Positions 8,233-15,632 of a DNA stretch of 50,532 nucleotides are shown here, one piece after another. The translations under genes and the position numbers were made by a program. A model generated the notes under the pieces. It saw nothing but the letters and a program-made list of their open reading frames with translations. It was not told where the DNA came from and did not search any database. Numbering within the stretch: the stretch's first letter is position 1; every line of letters begins with the position of its first letter. Source of the DNA: JBQTIU01 sp052387815 (GTDB taxonomy: Bacteria; Pseudomonadota; Alphaproteobacteria; CACIAM-22H2); NCBI GenBank assembly GCA_052387815.1, contig JBQTIU010000004.1, positions 1 to 50,532 of the forward strand. The letters are read 5' to 3'.

Positions 8233-8276
8233 CACGAGGTTGCCCCTCGAACGGCGGCGCCACGGAACGCGGCCGA

Positions 8277-8306
8277 AAGTTAGGGGCAGGGCGGCGGGGC
8301 TGTCAA
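8277..8306 (-). promoter_or_regulatory. Candidate promoter of the F0 ATP synthase operon
   Basis: On the minus strand a perfect TTGACA (8306-8301) is followed after 18 bases by TAACTT (8282-8277, weak). The start site would be near 8270, about 38 bases before the atpI ATG. The rest of the 361-base gap between atpI and eboA (8233-8593) holds this promoter and the eboA control region; I see no gene in it. Confidence 0.4.
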
Positions 8307-8456
8307 GGACCGAACGGCGGGAGCGGTTGTCGGTCGGTCGTCGCGCCACGGCGGATCGTTGTGTCCGCCAGACGGTCAAGTCAACGCCGCCGCGTCCGCA
8401 TGGATGGCGTCGTCGCCGCGGCCCCTCGCGGCGCGCGCGGCCCAAGATTTCGCTGG

Positions 8457-8497
8457 TTGCGAGTCAGCGACTATGCAATAGTTTTGTGTCGAAACTA
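8457..8497 (+). promoter_or_regulatory. Candidate promoter/operator upstream of eboA
   Basis: TTGCGA (8457-8462, 4 of 6 to -35) is followed after 16 bases by TAGTTT (8479-8484). This hexamer is also the left arm of an inverted repeat TAGTTT-7-AAACTA (8479-8497), so a dimeric regulator bound here would cover the -10 region. The local base composition is clearly more AT-rich than the surroundings. No regulator gene is adjacent. Confidence 0.35.
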
Positions 8498-8593
8498 CCA
8501 CCGGTCGGATGAGGCTGCCGGCCTCAACGGTCGCCAGTGGTGGCACGCGCGAGGCGTGCGGGGGCTCTTTGGGCATTTGGCCTCGAGGGATGA

Positions 8594-9253
8594 ATGCAAG
8601 GCGTTGTGAGATCGGTCGTTGAACGGCGCCTCAAGCCGGGGGTCGTCGACTGGCTCGGTCGCAATTGGCCGGCCGTCACGGCGCCCTTCAGCACGACGCG
8701 GTTCCGCGCCAGCTTTGCCGGCGTCGCCCGGCGCATCGGCGCCCAACCGATCGGCCTGACCGGCGAGGAGATGCAGGGGCTGCGGCGTGGCGGGATCGTG
8801 GCGCCCGAGCGCTGGAGCTTGGACCAGCTGGTCCGCGTTGGCCTCCTGCTGGCGGCAGCGGAGATGGTCCCGGAAAAAGCGCGTCCCGCCTTCGTGCGCG
8901 AAGTTTACCTTCGGGGCGACTACCGCGAGCAAGCGGCCGTGCTGCGGGCGCTCAATCTCTTGCCCGACCCCGGCTCCTTCGTCGAGCTGGCCATCGACGC
9001 CTGCCGGACCAACGTCACCGACGTGTTCGAGGCGATCGCCTGCGAGACTCCATATCCGGCCGCCCATTTTCCGGAACTGAACTTCAACCAGCTGGTCATC
9101 AAGGCCGTATTCATCGGCCTTACGCTCGACCGGATCATCGGTCTTGCGGACCGCAATAACGCCGAGCTCAGACGGATCGCCAAGGACTATGCCGCCGAAC
9201 GGCGTGCGGCAGGGCGGTCGGTTCCGTCCGATCTCGATCTCATCATGGCCTAG
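8594..9253 (+). CDS. eboA: EboA domain-containing protein
   Basis: The 219-residue soluble, helix-rich protein carries the EboA-family pattern (RPAFVREVYLRGDYREQAAVLRALNLLP in the middle, then CRTNVTDVFEAIACETPYPAAHFPELNFNQLVIKAVFIGL and LDRIIGLADRNNAELRRIAKDYAAERRAAGR). EboA has no assigned chemistry; in Nostoc punctiforme the ebo cluster is needed to bring the scytonemin precursor to the periplasm. The identity is supported by the neighbours: all five other ebo families follow. It begins the plus-strand half eboA-eboB-eboF. The start ATG is at 8594; the frame does not extend far upstream. Confidence 0.85.
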   Translation: MQGVVRSVVERRLKPGVVDWLGRNWPAVTAPFSTTRFRASFAGVARRIGAQPIGLTGEEMQGLRRGGIVAPERWSLDQLVRVGLLLAAAEMVPEKARPAFVREVYLRGDYREQAAVLRALNLLPDPGSFVELAIDACRTNVTDVFEAIACETPYPAAHFPELNFNQLVIKAVFIGLTLDRIIGLADRNNAELRRIAKDYAAERRAAGRSVPSDLDLIMA

Positions 9254-9278
9254 CATCGCGACGAGGAAGGATCGACCG

Positions 9279-10169
9279 ATGAAGATGATGGATCACCACA
9301 TCCACATGACCTCGCGGACGACCGACGACTACCACGCCATGGCGGCCGCCGGTATCGTGGCGATTATCGAACCCGCGTTCTGGCTTGGCCAGCCGCGCAC
9401 GCACGTGGGCACCTTCGAGGACTATTTTCTGTCGCTCGTCGGCTGGGAGCGATTCCGGGCCAAGCAATTCGGTATTCACCACTTCTGCACCATAGCCCTG
9501 AACCCCAAGGAAGCCAATAACGCGGACGTTGCCGACGGCGTCGTGGAGCTGCTGCCGATCTATCTCGAAAAGGAAAGCGTCGTCGCGGTGGGGGAGGTCG
9601 GTTTCGACGACCAGACGCGGGCCGAAACCAAGTACTTCGAGGAACAGCTGCGGCTGGCGATCGATCACGACCTGCCGGTATTGATTCATACGCCGCACCG
9701 CGACAAGAAGGCCGGGACCATACGCAGCATCGACATCGTCAAAGCCAGCGGAATTCCGGTCGAGCGGGTGTTGATCGATCACAACACGGAGGAGACCTTG
9801 GCGCTGACGCTCGATAGCGGATGCTGGGCCGGGCACTCCATCTATCCGAACACCAAGATGGACGAACCGCGCATGGTCTCGCTGATCAAGCGGTTCGGCA
9901 CCGAAAGAATCACGATCAACAGCGCCGCGGACTGGGGGGTCAGCGACCCGTTGAAGGTGCCGAAGACGGCCGATGCGATGCGCAGGGCCGCCATATCCGA
10001 GCACGATATCGAGACCATCGTCTGGACCAACCCGGTCACGTTCTTCGCGCAGAGCGGCCGGCTGGACCTCGGCAAGGACGCGGCGCGCCCGCGCATCGAC
10101 CAGACCGAACTTTGGGAGGGCAACTCGGTCTTGCGCGGCCAGGCTCCGGTGGTCAAGACCGCCGACTGA
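9279..10169 (+). CDS. eboB: EboB, TatD-family metal-dependent hydrolase
   Basis: The 296-residue product is a TatD-like amidohydrolase-fold protein. Metal-ligand motifs are visible: the DHHIH element (His7/His9), VAVGEVGFD (Glu), LIHTPHRDK (His), VLIDHNTEE (His) and the C-terminal SAADWGVSDPL (Asp). In the ebo clusters this gene is the constant TatD-type member; the substrate is unknown. The ATG at 9279 has GAGGAAGG at 9262-9269; the longer open frame upstream overlaps eboA and is a shadow. It is 25 bases from eboA, so they are probably co-transcribed. Confidence 0.85.
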   Translation: MKMMDHHIHMTSRTTDDYHAMAAAGIVAIIEPAFWLGQPRTHVGTFEDYFLSLVGWERFRAKQFGIHHFCTIALNPKEANNADVADGVVELLPIYLEKESVVAVGEVGFDDQTRAETKYFEEQLRLAIDHDLPVLIHTPHRDKKAGTIRSIDIVKASGIPVERVLIDHNTEETLALTLDSGCWAGHSIYPNTKMDEPRMVSLIKRFGTERITINSAADWGVSDPLKVPKTADAMRRAAISEHDIETIVWTNPVTFFAQSGRLDLGKDAARPRIDQTELWEGNSVLRGQAPVVKTAD

Positions 10170-10212
10170 CCGGCCCGGCGATTCGCTTCCTCGTGCGCCG
10201 AGCGGGCGGGTC

Positions 10213-11598
10213 ATGCACCGCACCGTCGTCATCCTCGTCGTCGGCCTGACCCCGTCGCGGCTCGGCCCGCACGCCCCGAACCTGCGGCGCATGGCGGCGA
10301 AAGGCGGCATGCGGGCGTTGCGCACTGTGACGCCGGCGGTTACCTGCACGGTCCAGTCGACGTTCCTCACCGGCGCCCTGCCGTGCGGACATGGCTGCGT
10401 CGCCAACGGATGGTATTTCCGGGATTTGGGGGAGGTCTGGCTATGGCGCCAATCCAACCGGCTGGTCGGCGGCGAGAAGATCTGGGAGACCGCGCGCCGG
10501 CGCAACTCCGATTTCACCTGCGCCAACCTGTTTTGGTGGTACAACATGTATGCATCGTCCGACTGGAGCGTCACGCCCCGGCCGATGTATCCGGCCGACG
10601 GTCGCAAGATCCCGGACGTTTATACCCGGCCGGCGGAGTTGCGCGACGAGCTGAACCAACGGTTCGGCCAGTTCCCGCTGTTCCGGTTTTGGGGCCCCGG
10701 TGCCGACATCGCCTCGAGCGACTGGATCACCCGCGCGGCCGTGCACCTGCGCCAGACCCGCGATCCGACCCTCACCTTGGTGTATCTGCCGCACCTCGAC
10801 TATGGGTTGCAGAAATTCGGTCCCGCGCATCCCGCCATCGCCCCCGCGCTCGAAGCGGTCGACGGCCTTTGCGGCGAGTTGATCGACCAGGCCGAACGCG
10901 ACGGCGCCCGCATCCTCGTCCTGTCGGAATACGGCATCACCAACGTCGCCGGCCCCGTCTACATCAACCGCGCCTTGCGCGAAGCCGGGCTCATCCGCGT
11001 CCGCGAAGAACTGGGGCGCGAACTCTTGGATGCCGGCGCCTCGGCGGCCTTCGCCGTCGCCGACCATCAGGTGGCGCACGTTTACGTGCACCGGCAAGAG
11101 ACCGTCGCCGAGGTCAAGACATTGCTCGAGCGGCTGGAAGGCGTGGACAAGGTGCTGGACGAGGACGGCAAGCGGGCCCATGGCCTCGACCACCCGCGGT
11201 CGGGCGAACTGGTTGCGATCTCGCAAGCCGATCGATGGTTCGCCTACTATTACTGGCTCGACGATGCCCACGGGCCCGACTTCGCGCGCACGGTCGATAT
11301 CCATCGCAAGCCGGGCTACGACCCGGTCGAGCTGTTCCTCGATCCCGCCCTGCGATTTCCCAAGCTCAGCATCGCCTGGCGGCTGTTCAAGAAGGGGCTG
11401 GGGCTGCGTACGCTCATGGACGTGATCCCGCTCGATGCCACGCTGGTGCGCGGCTCACACGGGCGCATCACCGACCGCCCCGAGGACGGCCCGCTGGTCA
11501 TGAGCTCGGACGGCGATCTCTTGCCCCCGGGGCCGATCGACGCCACGGCGATCAAGCGGCTGGTTCTCGATCATGTGTTCGGCGGCCCCGGCGCCTAA
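10213..11598 (+). CDS. eboF: EboF, alkaline phosphatase/nucleotide pyrophosphatase-fold protein
   Basis: The 461-residue product belongs to the phosphodiesterase/nucleotide pyrophosphatase superfamily. The nucleophile region reads TPAVTCTVQSTFLTGALP (about residues 37-54, Thr in the TCTVQ motif), followed by HGCVANGWYFRD; further metal ligands are likely in LVYLPHLDYGLQKFGP, LSEYGITNV and AVADHQVAHVYV, and a C-terminal RGSHGR. These are typical of EboF. Start ATG at 10213; no signal peptide is seen, so it may act in the cytoplasm. The gene ends 7 bases from the convergent eboC stop, so the two ebo half-operons run tail to tail with no room for a terminator between them. Confidence 0.85.
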   Translation: MHRTVVILVVGLTPSRLGPHAPNLRRMAAKGGMRALRTVTPAVTCTVQSTFLTGALPCGHGCVANGWYFRDLGEVWLWRQSNRLVGGEKIWETARRRNSDFTCANLFWWYNMYASSDWSVTPRPMYPADGRKIPDVYTRPAELRDELNQRFGQFPLFRFWGPGADIASSDWITRAAVHLRQTRDPTLTLVYLPHLDYGLQKFGPAHPAIAPALEAVDGLCGELIDQAERDGARILVLSEYGITNVAGPVYINRALREAGLIRVREELGRELLDAGASAAFAVADHQVAHVYVHRQETVAEVKTLLERLEGVDKVLDEDGKRAHGLDHPRSGELVAISQADRWFAYYYWLDDAHGPDFARTVDIHRKPGYDPVELFLDPALRFPKLSIAWRLFKKGLGLRTLMDVIPLDATLVRGSHGRITDRPEDGPLVMSSDGDLLPPGPIDATAIKRLVLDHVFGGPGA

Positions 11599-11605
11599 CT
11601 TCGGG

Positions 11606-12478
11606 TCAGGTGGCCGGAACCACCCGTTGCAGGGCCAGCGTCAAGGCAAAACCCGCCACGGCCAGCCAAGCGATGCCCGGCGCACCCGCGTCGGCGATGA
11701 TGAGGGCATCCAGCAACGAAATGCCGGCGATCAGACTGGCGACGGCGCGCGGCACGTCGCCCGGGCGTCGCCGCCACAGGTACGACAACGCGAACCACGT
11801 CCAAGCCAGGAAGCCCATGAAAAGCAGGCCCGCGGCAGGGTACGAGGTTCCAACGTAAGCCCCATAAGCGAGCGGCGCAGCCAGGAACAACAGCGGCCAT
11901 AGGTTGCGCACTTCGCCGAGGTTCTCCTGCTTGGCCACGTAGCTAAGCCCGATCAAGTAGGCGAGCAGCAGGAGCGCCGAACCGAACAGGAAGAGCGGCG
12001 GGTCGGGCGTCAGCGCACAGGCGGTGGTGAGGTACACCAGCATGCGGCACACCCCCATCCACAGTGGGCTCAACGGGTTGCCCTTGTGATGAACATCGTA
12101 ATAGACGATGACGCCGGCGAGCGCGAGGCCGGCCACCACGGGCAGCCAGCCGCTGCCGTCGGCGAGCGCGAACCCCAAAAAGGCGAGCAGGACGAGGCCC
12201 AGGCCCAACATCGCGAAACCGGCCCAAAACACCGTCGCCGCCCGAACTTGTCCGGAGGGAATGGGGCGCTCCGGGCGCTCGCGCGCGTCGATCTCGCGGT
12301 CGAAGGCATCGTTGAGATACATGCCGGCAACGTAGAAAACCGAGAGCACCAGCATCAGCAGCATCACGCGACCCTCGCCCGGAGCCGCCCCGGCGATCAC
12401 CGCGCCGACGAGCGTATTGGTCCACACCGTCGGCAGGTTGGAGACGCGCCCAAGGCGCAAGGCGATGGCCAGAGTCAT
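11606..12478 (-). CDS. eboC: EboC, UbiA-family prenyltransferase-like membrane protein
   Basis: The 290-residue protein has about eight or nine membrane helices and the first UbiA Asp-rich motif YLNDAFDREIDARERPERPIPSG (about 64-86, NDxxDxxxD). The second Asp-rich motif is not obvious: the corresponding loop reads YVAKQENLGE, a feature I associate with EboC rather than catalytic UbiA enzymes. It likely binds a prenyl or lipid-like diphosphate substrate, or acts as a membrane component of the ebo precursor-transport machinery. The ATG (12478-12476) overlaps the eboE stop in an ATGA arrangement, indicating coupling. The frame is open further upstream, but that region overlaps eboE. Confidence 0.85.
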   Translation of the reverse strand: MTLAIALRLGRVSNLPTVWTNTLVGAVIAGAAPGEGRVMLLMLVLSVFYVAGMYLNDAFDREIDARERPERPIPSGQVRAATVFWAGFAMLGLGLVLLAFLGFALADGSGWLPVVAGLALAGVIVYYDVHHKGNPLSPLWMGVCRMLVYLTTACALTPDPPLFLFGSALLLLAYLIGLSYVAKQENLGEVRNLWPLLFLAAPLAYGAYVGTSYPAAGLLFMGFLAWTWFALSYLWRRRPGDVPRAVASLIAGISLLDALIIADAGAPGIAWLAVAGFALTLALQRVVPAT

Positions 12479-13680
12479 GCCGCGAGCCGTTCCAGGACCC
12501 ACCCGAGCTCGCGGGCAATGGCATCGACGACCGGCTCGTCGCGATAGGCGGCGGGCAACACGTCCCACGTATAGGTTTCCACCTCGAGATGCTTGGAGAT
12601 CGGGTCCGCCCGGTGCAGCGCCAGCACGGCGTCGAGGAAGGATTGGGTCGTCGTGAAGGCGCCGAGATCGGCGCGGAATATCGGCACATGAAAGTGGATC
12701 CGCCATTCCCGCGCCCCGCGGCCAGCGGCAAGCTCCGCGAATGCCTCCGGCAGATCCTTGTACCTTCGCAATCCGCGGGCGGTGCGCTCCACCACCTGAT
12801 GCAGATATACCGGATCATCGAACGAGCGCAAAAGCTCGGCCGCGTCCGGTTCCACGGAGCCAAGCCGCAGCCCGGCGCTGATCTGCAGCTTGACGATGCG
12901 GATTCCGGCGGAGCGTAATTGCGCAAGGCACGCCCTCGGATCCTCGTACTCCACCGCGGCATGGCAGAGGTCCAGGCATACGCCGAGGTGTCGGCGCAGG
13001 GCCGCCTCCGCTCCTGCCTTACCCAGTCCGGTGAGGCGCGCCAGCTCGGCTACGGCCTCCGCACCGAAAAGGCTGCGCTCGAAAAAGGCAACCGCCTCCG
13101 CGACGGTCTCGAGGTAGCAGCAAGGCTCGGGCTCGAGCGCGAGGGCAATGCTGCGGCCCGTCCGCGCCCGCAGCGCGACCAGGTGCGCGACATGCCGCAC
13201 GAGCAGGGCGGAGATGCGCGCAACGGCGGCCTCGGAGGCAACGCGGGGCTTGAACGCGCAAGGGACCGTGCTGATGCTGCCCTCGATATCGGGATCGTCC
13301 GGCAGGATCTCCGCCAACCGGTCGGCGAGCGCGTTGGTGTAGCGCAGGCGTTCGTCCTCTTGCCAGTCCGGCTGATAGACCTGCTCCTTGACGGGCCGGC
13401 CGTGAAACGGGCCATATGGAAAGCCGTTCAGCGTGAAGACGTAGAGATCGTGGTCGGCGAGCAGCGCCTGCAGGTCGGCCAAATTCGCAGGGCTGGCGAG
13501 CGCATCGGCGGCTGCGGCCGACAGGCGTAGCCCAACGCCGAACGGGCGGTCCGGCGCGACCTTGGCCTTCACCGCCGGCACCAGCCGATCGAGATTGTCG
13601 CGCACCTCGGGCCAGGGTTCGCCCGCATGGATGTTGGTGCAGTAGGTGAGATGGCAGTCCGCGGCCGGGCCGACCCTCAT
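12475..13680 (-). CDS. eboE: EboE, TIM-barrel metabolite traffic protein
   Basis: The 401-residue protein resembles the xylose-isomerase-like TIM-barrel family EboE ('metabolite traffic protein'). Visible blocks include DCHLTYCTNIHAGEPW (about 8-23), LYVFTLNGFPYGPFHG, LALEPEPCCYLET, GVCLDLCHAAVEYEDP, and IHFHVPIFRADLGAF, with His, Glu and Asp residues placed as in metal-binding barrels. The ATG at 13680 overlaps the eboD stop (ATGA), and its own stop overlaps eboC. The tightly coupled order D-E-C suggests the three proteins are made in fixed ratio. Confidence 0.85.
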   Translation of the reverse strand: MRVGPAADCHLTYCTNIHAGEPWPEVRDNLDRLVPAVKAKVAPDRPFGVGLRLSAAAADALASPANLADLQALLADHDLYVFTLNGFPYGPFHGRPVKEQVYQPDWQEDERLRYTNALADRLAEILPDDPDIEGSISTVPCAFKPRVASEAAVARISALLVRHVAHLVALRARTGRSIALALEPEPCCYLETVAEAVAFFERSLFGAEAVAELARLTGLGKAGAEAALRRHLGVCLDLCHAAVEYEDPRACLAQLRSAGIRIVKLQISAGLRLGSVEPDAAELLRSFDDPVYLHQVVERTARGLRRYKDLPEAFAELAAGRGAREWRIHFHVPIFRADLGAFTTTQSFLDAVLALHRADPISKHLEVETYTWDVLPAAYRDEPVVDAIARELGWVLERLAA

Positions 13681-14891
13681 CTCGAGCCGTCCCGCTCCCT
13701 GAGCCAGGCGACGGCCTGCATGATCTCGGTTTCCGCCATGTCGTGGACTTCTTGGCTGCGCCCGATCGCGGTGAGCAATGTGACCGTCAGTTCGCCCCCC
13801 AAGTGCTCGCGAAACTCGCGCAGGCCGGCGAGGAGGCTGGGTCCGCCCTCGGCGGTTCGTGCCGCGAGGGCCGGGTGCCAGAGCCGGAAGCCCAAGGTCT
13901 CGAGCAGCCGGCAGATCCGCTCGTCCGCGCCCCCCGCCAGCATCCCGCACCGGACGGCGTAGCGCGCATCCAGCGCCATCCCGATCGCCACCGCCTCGCC
14001 ATGGCGGAGCGCGTGCGCGGTCAACACCTCTAGCTTGTGCGCCGCCCAGTGACCATAGTCCAGCGGCCGCGCGCTACCCATTTCGAAGGGATCGCCGCTG
14101 GTCGCGATGTGTCGCATGTGCAGCTCGGCGCAGCGCCGGATCATGAAGGCCATGGCCGGCGGATCGAACCGGCCGAGATCGAGGGCGTGCGCCTCCAACC
14201 AGCCGAAGAACCCGGCATCCCGGATCAAGGCGACCTTGACCGCCTCGGCCATTCCGGCGATCTTGTCGCGCGGCTCCAATGTGGTGATGAACTGCAAGTC
14301 CGTCAGCACCGCGAAGGGCGGCGCGAAAGTGCCGACGAAATTCTTGACCCCGAACGCGTTGTATCCGTTCTTGACGCCGACGCCCGAATCGTTCTGCGCC
14401 AACACCGTCGTCGGCACGCGAATCAAACGAATGCCGCGATGGGTCGTGGCCGCCACATAGCCGACGACGTCCAACATCGCGCCGCCGCCGATGGCAACGA
14501 CGAACGAATGCCGGTCGATGCCCAGCTCCATGAGGCGCCACTGCAACCGCTCGACGACACCGGAGGAGTTCTTGACCTGTTCGCCGCCGGCGACGATTTC
14601 GGGCGTTGCCGCCAGATCGAGACGCTCGGCGTGCCGCGCGGCATAGGCAGAAATATCGCCGGCCAGCCGCGGCCACGCCGCGGCGACTTGCTCGTCGATG
14701 AAGACGACAAAGCGATGCCGTCGCGCCGGCTCGAAACACGTCAGCGCGTCGACAAAGACGGGATTGTGTGGAGCGAACAACGCCTCGGTGAAGTAGACGG
14801 CATAATCGAATTCGACCGCGAATTTTTGCCTGTACAATCGGGCGTGCCGGGGAAATTCGACAACCTGTGTGGGCGCGTCATGCATATTCAT
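13677..14891 (-). CDS. eboD: EboD, 3-dehydroquinate synthase-like protein
   Basis: The 404-residue product belongs to the sugar-phosphate cyclase superfamily. It has the NAD-binding GGGAMLDVVGYVAATTHRG block (about 137-155), IRVPTTVLAQNDSGVGVKNG and the metal-binding DYGHWAAHKLE and RHGEAVAIGMALD regions with the expected histidines. Ebo-type members form their own branch apart from AroB, and the substrate is not known. It heads the minus-strand half eboD-eboE-eboC. Start ATG at 14891, followed two codons later by a second ATG; the upstream region carries a good -35. Confidence 0.87.
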   Translation of the reverse strand: MNMHDAPTQVVEFPRHARLYRQKFAVEFDYAVYFTEALFAPHNPVFVDALTCFEPARRHRFVVFIDEQVAAAWPRLAGDISAYAARHAERLDLAATPEIVAGGEQVKNSSGVVERLQWRLMELGIDRHSFVVAIGGGAMLDVVGYVAATTHRGIRLIRVPTTVLAQNDSGVGVKNGYNAFGVKNFVGTFAPPFAVLTDLQFITTLEPRDKIAGMAEAVKVALIRDAGFFGWLEAHALDLGRFDPPAMAFMIRRCAELHMRHIATSGDPFEMGSARPLDYGHWAAHKLEVLTAHALRHGEAVAIGMALDARYAVRCGMLAGGADERICRLLETLGFRLWHPALAARTAEGGPSLLAGLREFREHLGGELTVTLLTAIGRSQEVHDMAETEIMQAVAWLRERDGSR

Positions 14892-14930
14892 GGTCTCGCG
14901 TCCGCACGCTTTCTCCCTGTTGATGGTTAC

Positions 14931-14957
14931 GATGTATCATGGCACCTGCCTTGTCAA
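14931..14957 (-). promoter_or_regulatory. Candidate promoter of eboD-eboE-eboC
   Basis: On the minus strand a perfect TTGACA (14957-14952) precedes TACATC (14936-14931) with a 15-base spacer and a TG two bases before the -10, as in extended -10 promoters. The leader to the eboD ATG would be about 30 bases. Confidence 0.4.
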
Positions 14958-14996
14958 TCTCCTAGACGAGACCGGGGACGCAAAGCCCCGGCAACA

Positions 14997-15500
14997 TCAT
15001 TTCTTCAGGCTTTGTAGGTAAGCCATCAGTTTGAGGATCTGGTCCTGGCTCAGGCGATCGTTGAAGCGCCGCATGGCGCCGGCGGCGCCACCGAAGATGA
15101 TTTCGAACATGCCGATGTCGGTGCTGGCCCGCTCGTAACCGAACACATCGTCGACCAGACTGGGGCCCATGCGGCCCGAGCCGTCCGGCAGATGACAGAT
15201 CTGGCACCAGGTTCGGTAAAGTCTCTGTCCCTCCGCAAGCACGTTGCCGTCGTCCGCGTAGGGGTTGCGCCCGGTGAGGTGAAACTGCTTGACGGCATCG
15301 GTCAGCTGCTCGTTGGGGCGCGGCGTGACGTCCAAGGGCTTATCGTCGAGCGGGTGCCGGAATGTGACAGTCTGCGCGTGGCCCGGGTCCGGTGCCAACG
15401 CCACGCCGCCGGTGAGGAGGCCGGCGGCGAACGCCAGCGTCACAAAGCTGTCGAACGCCGCCCGCGCGGGCTTGGATACGCCTGCATCGGGTGAGCGCAT
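14997..15500 (-). CDS. MxaG/XoxG-like class I cytochrome c
   Basis: The 167-residue protein has an N-terminal signal segment (hydrophobic FVTLAFAAGLLTGGVALA, cleavage probably after GHA near residue 42), a single haem site WCQICH (Cys99, Cys102, His103) and a likely distal ligand Met143. The segment GPSLVDDVFGYERASTD followed by GMFEIIFGGAAGAM and LSQDQILKLMAYLQSL resembles cytochrome cL-type partners of PQQ alcohol dehydrogenases. It should work in the periplasm as electron acceptor of the quinoprotein encoded just upstream on the same strand (about 130 bases apart). Which terminal oxidase it feeds is not encoded here. Confidence 0.88.
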   Translation of the reverse strand: MRSPDAGVSKPARAAFDSFVTLAFAAGLLTGGVALAPDPGHAQTVTFRHPLDDKPLDVTPRPNEQLTDAVKQFHLTGRNPYADDGNVLAEGQRLYRTWCQICHLPDGSGRMGPSLVDDVFGYERASTDIGMFEIIFGGAAGAMRRFNDRLSQDQILKLMAYLQSLKK

Positions 15501-15577
15501 CGCTCATTCATCGTTCGCTTCGGCGAATCCGCGACCGCAGCATCGACCCCCGCCGCGCGCCGGCGCCGCTCATCGGA

Positions 15578-15614
15578 GGGGCCCTTCCGCCGCGTAGGAA
15601 GCGGAAGGGCTCCC
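15578..15614 (-). terminator. Strong stem-loop between the dehydrogenase and cytochrome genes
   Basis: GCCCTTCCGC (15581-15590) and GCGGAAGGGC (15601-15610) form a perfect 10-bp stem with a 10-base loop, extendable by three G-C pairs across one bulge. It lies just after the stop of the sugar dehydrogenase gene. There is no T-tract, so it may be a partial attenuator or an mRNA-stability hairpin rather than a full terminator. Confidence 0.5.
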
Positions 15615-15632
15615 AACCTTCGACGGCGCCGA

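Noticed and set aside
14963..14992. CCGGGG/CCCCGG stem after the cytochrome c gene as an intrinsic terminator.
   Set aside because: Only six base pairs with no T-tract on the minus strand; too weak to call.
14951..15035. GGGGACGCAAAGCC with a nearby GTAGGTAAGCC looks like parts of a GEMM (cyclic-di-GMP) riboswitch on the plus strand.
   Set aside because: The first conserved strand (GGCAAACC-like) is missing, the second match lies inside the cytochrome c coding sequence on the other strand, and no plus-strand gene follows.
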